Shown here: in pieces, positions 60,633-64,000 of the stretch
Numbering within the stretch: position 1 is the stretch's first letter
Layout of the letters: the number at the start of each line of letters is the position of its first letter
Assembly: GCF_001307805.1 (NCBI RefSeq)
Contig: NZ_CP013862.1
Coordinates: forward strand, 3,410,001-3,474,000
Direction of reading: 5' to 3'
Source of the DNA: Lentibacillus amyloliquefaciens
GTDB lineage: Bacteria; Bacillota; Bacilli; Bacillales; Amphibacillaceae
DNA: 64,000 nucleotides
Made by a program: the position numbers and the translations under genes
Notes under the pieces: generated by a model
Told to the model about the DNA's origin: nothing
What the model saw: only the letters and a program-made list of their open reading frames with translations
Database searches by the model: none

Positions 60633-61071
60633 ATGATTGTTGGTGTACCCAGAGAAGTCAAATATAAAGAAAAACGTGTGGCACTGACCCCCAACCGGTG
60701 TGAGCATGTTTACTGATGCCGGTCATGATGTCCTGATTGAAACGGTTGCTGGAAATGGAAGCGGTTTCGGCTGATGAATACGAAGCAGCGGGGGCTAAGA
60801 TTCATCAGACAACAAACGAAGCATGGAGACATTATGCGGTGGCCAATATACCTAGTGCGGTTGCACGAACATCCACCATGTCCCTGACTAATAATACGAG
60901 TCAGTATGGGGTGTTATTGGCCAATAAAGGATTGGACAAAGCCGCAAAGGCGAATGCAGCTTTTGCAAAAGCTGTCAACACGCATGAAGGCGCTGTCAAA
61001 GATCAACCAGTTGCTGAAACCCACACGAGGCGCTCGAATCTGTTTTGGAAGGCAAGCCGGTCACGTCGTAA
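60633..61071 (+). pseudogene. ald: alanine dehydrogenase, frameshifted and internally deleted
   Basis: ATG 60633 follows AGGATTGGAGG and reads MIVGVPREVKYKEKRVALTP, the canonical Ald N-terminus. It then loses frame several times (TDAGHDVLIETVAGNGSGF in the next frame). Around 60822 it jumps directly to the C-terminal HYAVANIPSAVARTSTMSLT. It ends LEGKPVTS at 61071. Roughly residues 70-300, including the NAD-binding domain, are gone, so the product is dead. Ald normally regenerates pyruvate from the alanine made by Tpa. Here that job must be done by another gene. Confidence 0.88.
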
Positions 61072-61104
61072 TTTAAAATTAATGAATGAAAAGGGGGAGG
61101 AAAA

Positions 61105-62460
61105 ATGAAGGCAGAAGCTGAAATGAATCAGACAGTAACCGGAAAAGAGTCACGACTGTGGAATGCCATGCATAAACACAACCCGGATGCCAAAGCGACA
61201 GTTGCTGTTTCCGGGGAGGGATCGTGGTTTACCGATGAAGAAGGCAATCAATATCTTGATGGTGTGTCCGGACTGTGGTGTCTGAATCTCGGGTACGGGA
61301 GACAAGAGATTGTTGATGCGGCAGCTGAACAGATGAAAAAGTTATCGTATTTCCCACTAACGATGAATCATCAGCCGGCGATTCAATTAGCTGATAAACT
61401 GAGCGAACTGCTCGAGGCTGACTATCAGACCTTTTTCTCTAACAGCGGTTCTGAGGCTAACGAAACAGCGTTTAAAATTGCCCGGCAATATCACATGCAA
61501 ACAGGCAATCCGGGCAAGTATAAATTTATTTCGCGTTACCGTGCTTATCACGGTTCGACCATGGGGGCTATGAGTGCAACCGCCCAGGCTAACCGCCGGG
61601 TAAAATATGATCCGTCAGCCCCGGGTTTTCTGCATGTTGCACCGCCATACAGCTACCGTTCCCTATTTTCAGGCAGTGCGGAAGAAAAAGATTTGCGTGC
61701 AGCCGATGAGATGGAGGAAATGATCAAGTGGGAAGGCGAAGAAACAGTCGCGGCGGTCATTATGGAGCCGTTCATATCAGGCGGTGGCGTAATTATCCCA
61801 TCCATGAAATATATTCAGCGTGTTGCTGACATTTGTGAGAAATACAATGTGCTGCTGATTATGGATGAAGTGGTGTCAGGTTTTGGGCGGACCGGCAAGA
61901 TGTTCGGTTTCAAACATACAGCCGGCGTACAGCCTGACATTGTCACGATGGCAAAAGGGCTGACAAGCGGCTACTTGCCACTTGGGGCCACATCGGTTAA
62001 AGCCGAAATCTATGAGGCATTTAAACAGGAAGGAAAGGACAATCACCTGCGTCATGTTTCAACGTACGGCGGCCATCCGGCAGCTTGTGCGGTCGGATTG
62101 AAGAATATTGAAATCATTGAGAAGGAAAAAATCGTGGACCGGGTGAATGAACTCGGTAATTCTAAACTGATAGAATTGCATGATCTGATGAATCACAAGC
62201 ATGTAGGAGAAGTACGTCAGGCCGGCTTTTTGCTGGGTTTGGAAATGGTTAATGATAAGACGACAAAAGAACCGTTATCAGAAGCCAAAATGGGCGAAAT
62301 TGTCGGAGCGTGCAAACAAAAAGGGCTCGTAATCGGCAAGAATGGCGATACTGTGCCGGGCGGCAACAATATTTTGATTATTGCTCCGCCGTTAACAAGC
62401 TCTGAAGAAGATTTGAATTTTATCATTGAGACAGTCAGCTCCGTCATGCACAGCATGTGA
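61105..62460 (+). CDS. tpa: taurine:pyruvate aminotransferase (class III)
   Basis: A 451-residue PLP-dependent class III omega-aminotransferase. SGSEANETAFKIARQY (113-129) is the phosphate-binding region, D254 lies in LIMDEVVSGFGRTG, and the PLP lysine is K284 in TMAKGLTSGYLPLGA. Its linkage to ald, lysR and xsc identifies it as Tpa, which moves the amino group of taurine to pyruvate to give sulfoacetaldehyde and alanine. Other omega-amino acids remain possible on sequence alone. ATG 61105 follows GGGGGAGG. Confidence 0.88.
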   Translation: MKAEAEMNQTVTGKESRLWNAMHKHNPDAKATVAVSGEGSWFTDEEGNQYLDGVSGLWCLNLGYGRQEIVDAAAEQMKKLSYFPLTMNHQPAIQLADKLSELLEADYQTFFSNSGSEANETAFKIARQYHMQTGNPGKYKFISRYRAYHGSTMGAMSATAQANRRVKYDPSAPGFLHVAPPYSYRSLFSGSAEEKDLRAADEMEEMIKWEGEETVAAVIMEPFISGGGVIIPSMKYIQRVADICEKYNVLLIMDEVVSGFGRTGKMFGFKHTAGVQPDIVTMAKGLTSGYLPLGATSVKAEIYEAFKQEGKDNHLRHVSTYGGHPAACAVGLKNIEIIEKEKIVDRVNELGNSKLIELHDLMNHKHVGEVRQAGFLLGLEMVNDKTTKEPLSEAKMGEIVGACKQKGLVIGKNGDTVPGGNNILIIAPPLTSSEEDLNFIIETVSSVMHSM

Positions 62461-62505
62461 GTTTTGACGGCTGTGGCAATTTCACCGGATGGGCAGGTTA
62501 TATAC

Positions 62506-63441
62506 ATGAATTATGAACGCTTAAAAACCTTTATCGCTGTGGCTGAAAAGAACAGTTTTTCGGAAGCTGCCAAAATGTTATTTGTGACACAGCCGACAAT
62601 CACATCGCAAATTAAATCGTTGGAAGAAGAATTGGGGACAAAACTTTTTGAACGAACAACGAAGAAAGTTGAGATCACCCAATCGGCGAAAATTTTGCTG
62701 AAATATGCACGAGAAATTGTGCAGATGAATGATTATGCCCGTAAAGAGATTATGGAAATGGAAAGCATGACGTACGGTGAACTGGGTATGGGGTGCAGCT
62801 TAACGATCGGGGAATATATTTTGCCGGAGTTTCTCAAACAGTTTAAAGAGGACTATCCACTGATTCAAATTCAGGTAAAAATCGCAAACTCCCATCAGGT
62901 GATCAATTTGCTCAAGGACCAATTGATTGATGTGGGACTGATTGAAACACCAATAGAGGACAGCCAAATCAATCTGGAACCATTTCTGGAAGACGAAATT
63001 GTTTTAATTGCTGCACCCGATTACTTCACGGGTGATGATGTGCATATCAGCATGGAGAAAGTCAGGCAGTCGCCGCTGATTTTCCGGGAAGAGGGCTCGG
63101 GGACACGGTCAGCCGTCAATCATTATATGAAAAAAGCGGGACTGTCAAATGATGATTTGCAAATTCTTATGGAACTGGGAAGTACCGAGGCGATTAAAGC
63201 AGTGGTTGAATCAGGTCTGGGCGTCTCATTTATTTCGAAAAATGCTATTAAAAAAGAACAGAAATTGGGGTTGTTAAAAGCCTACTCGATAACAGACATG
63301 GCATTAAAACGGCATTTTTACATTGCCCACCGGAAAGACCACGTCCTGAAATCGTCAACTGAGTTGTTTTTGGAAACATTGCAGACGATTGTTAAGAAAA
63401 AAGAGACATCTGTGTCTGAACAGCCAGCAGGGAACCACTAA
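62506..63441 (+). CDS. LysR-family regulator
   Basis: About 311 residues. The winged helix-turn-helix (YERLKTFIAVAEKNSFSEAA, TQPTITSQIKSLEEELGTKLFERT) is at residues 2-60. The LysR substrate domain is from residue 90 (GELGMGCSLTIGEYILPEFL). It resembles the CbbR/CysL branch. It lies between tpa and xsc in the same direction, so it probably regulates sulfonate or sulfite metabolism. ATG 62506 is chosen to match family starts (MNYERLKTF) although its ribosome site is weak. An in-frame TTG at 62464, close to the tpa stop, is the alternative. Confidence 0.88.
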   Translation: MNYERLKTFIAVAEKNSFSEAAKMLFVTQPTITSQIKSLEEELGTKLFERTTKKVEITQSAKILLKYAREIVQMNDYARKEIMEMESMTYGELGMGCSLTIGEYILPEFLKQFKEDYPLIQIQVKIANSHQVINLLKDQLIDVGLIETPIEDSQINLEPFLEDEIVLIAAPDYFTGDDVHISMEKVRQSPLIFREEGSGTRSAVNHYMKKAGLSNDDLQILMELGSTEAIKAVVESGLGVSFISKNAIKKEQKLGLLKAYSITDMALKRHFYIAHRKDHVLKSSTELFLETLQTIVKKKETSVSEQPAGNH

Positions 63442-63463
63442 TTTTTAAGGAGGACTTTAGATT

Positions 63464-64000
63464 ATGGTCAAACAAACAGAAGAAATGAAGCAGGCAGTCA
63501 ATCAGAAACAGAAAATGACGCCAAGTGAAGCGATTGTCGAGACGCTTGTGGCGGAAAATATTAAGGAAGTTTACGGGATTGTGGGCTCGGCGTTTATGGA
63601 TATGCTTGATTTATTCCCGGCAGCGGGCATCCGCTTTATTCCGGTGCGCCATGAACAGAGCGCCGGCCATATGGCAGACGCTTATGAACGCGTTTCCGGT
63701 ACGGCAGGTGTCATCGTCGGGCAAAATGGACCGGGGATTACGAACATGGTGACATCTGTTGCGGCGGCGAATCAGGCGCACAGTCCGTTGGTGGTTATTT
63801 CGCCGTCAGCCGGGACGAACGCGATCGGTCTGGACGGTTTCCAGGAAGCCAATCAAGTATCGATTTTCAAAGATATTACAAAAGAGACGGTCCAGGTGAC
63901 AAATAAAAACCGGGTTGCCGATAAACTCCGGACAGCTTTCCGGATCGCTTATGCCGAACGCGGACCGGTTCTGTTCGATATCCCGCGTGATTTGTTTTAC
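63464..64000 (+). CDS. xsc: sulfoacetaldehyde acetyltransferase, cut by window edge
   Basis: The first 179 residues of a TPP-dependent enzyme of the acetolactate synthase superfamily. The TPP-activating glutamate is E64 in [40 protein letters not shown] and [17 protein letters not shown] are the Xsc-specific blocks I recognise. It converts sulfoacetaldehyde and phosphate to acetyl phosphate and sulfite. ATG 63464 follows AAGGAGG. A phosphotransacetylase gene often follows xsc but would lie outside this window. Confidence 0.9.
   Translation, partial: MVKQTEEMKQAVNQKQKMTPSEAIVETLVAENIKEVYGIVGSAFMDMLDLFPAAGIRFIPVRHEQSAGHMADAYERVSGTAGVIVGQNGPGITNMVTSVAAANQAHSPLVVISPSAGTNAIGLDGFQEANQVSIFKDITKETVQVTNKNRVADKLRTAFRIAYAERGPVLFDIPRDLFY

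Noticed and set aside
60737..61108. A separate 123-codon gene between the GntR gene and tpa
   Set aside because: Its sequence is the C-terminal part of alanine dehydrogenase joined out of frame to N-terminal pieces, so it is part of the ald pseudogene.
63525..63752. 75-codon frame at the right end
   Set aside because: It is a shadow of xsc, whose reading frame starts at ATG 63464 behind AAGGAGG and is open to the window edge.
1..64000. CRISPR arrays, rRNA genes, integrases, complete insertion sequences
   Set aside because: No regularly spaced repeats, no rRNA-like conserved blocks and no transposase or recombinase motif were found by reading both strands.

Overview
The window looks like chromosomal DNA of a low-GC Gram-positive Bacillaceae, probably a salt-tolerant genus of the Virgibacillus/Lentibacillus/Oceanobacillus type. 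That is inferred from strong AGGAGG-type ribosome sites, TTG/GTG starts, sigma-A promoters, CcpA cre boxes, S-box and THI-box riboswitches, acidic proteins, a yqhH/yqhG pair and a BCCT transporter. No phage, plasmid or CRISPR region is visible. Several short gene remnants show active genome decay.

Left part (1-7 kb): tRNA-Pro(GGG); an S-box controlled homocysteine methyltransferase on the minus strand; an uncharacterised protein paired with an XRE/ImmA-IrrE metallopeptidase regulator; a DUF6933-pRiA4b ORF-3 type protein; purU; and a sigma-factor stub. From 7 to 28.5 kb lies a sugar block. A mannoside module (AraR-like regulator, lipoprotein and two permeases of an ABC importer, GH38 alpha-mannosidase) sits between two exact 55-bp copies of the start of a ROK sugar-kinase gene, as if inserted there. 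It is followed by the intact ROK kinase, manR, manP and manA. Next comes a beta-glucoside PTS operon (licB, licC, licA, a GH1 and a GH4 phospho-beta-glucosidase, licR). Mannose from alpha-mannosides and mannose-6-phosphate from the PTS would both reach fructose-6-phosphate through ManA.

Middle (28.5-45 kb): a symporter remnant, a very large polytopic membrane protein, yqhG and yqhH on the minus strand, a divergent BCCT carrier, a YitT-type protein, a HIRAN-like orphan and a truncated phosphodiesterase. A TPP riboswitch with terminator stands in front of an orphan OppA-type binding protein, which I consider the most unexpected regulatory pairing here. A YusW-like lipoprotein and a rhodanese follow.

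Right part (45-64 kb): murR-murQ-murP (MurNAc uptake and etherase) on the minus strand faces a catabolite-controlled plus-strand operon of ABC binding protein, two permeases, a FucI/AraA-like isomerase, an unusual PfkA-family kinase, a GntR/UTRA regulator and a Gfo/Idh/MocA oxidoreductase. The substrate is unknown. Threonine synthase, a dehydrogenase remnant and an AEC carrier follow. The window ends in a sulfonate (taurine) operon: GntR regulator, decayed ald, tpa, lysR and xsc (cut by the window edge). Two copies of one operator-like sequence link the GntR gene promoter to the ald-tpa-xsc promoter.
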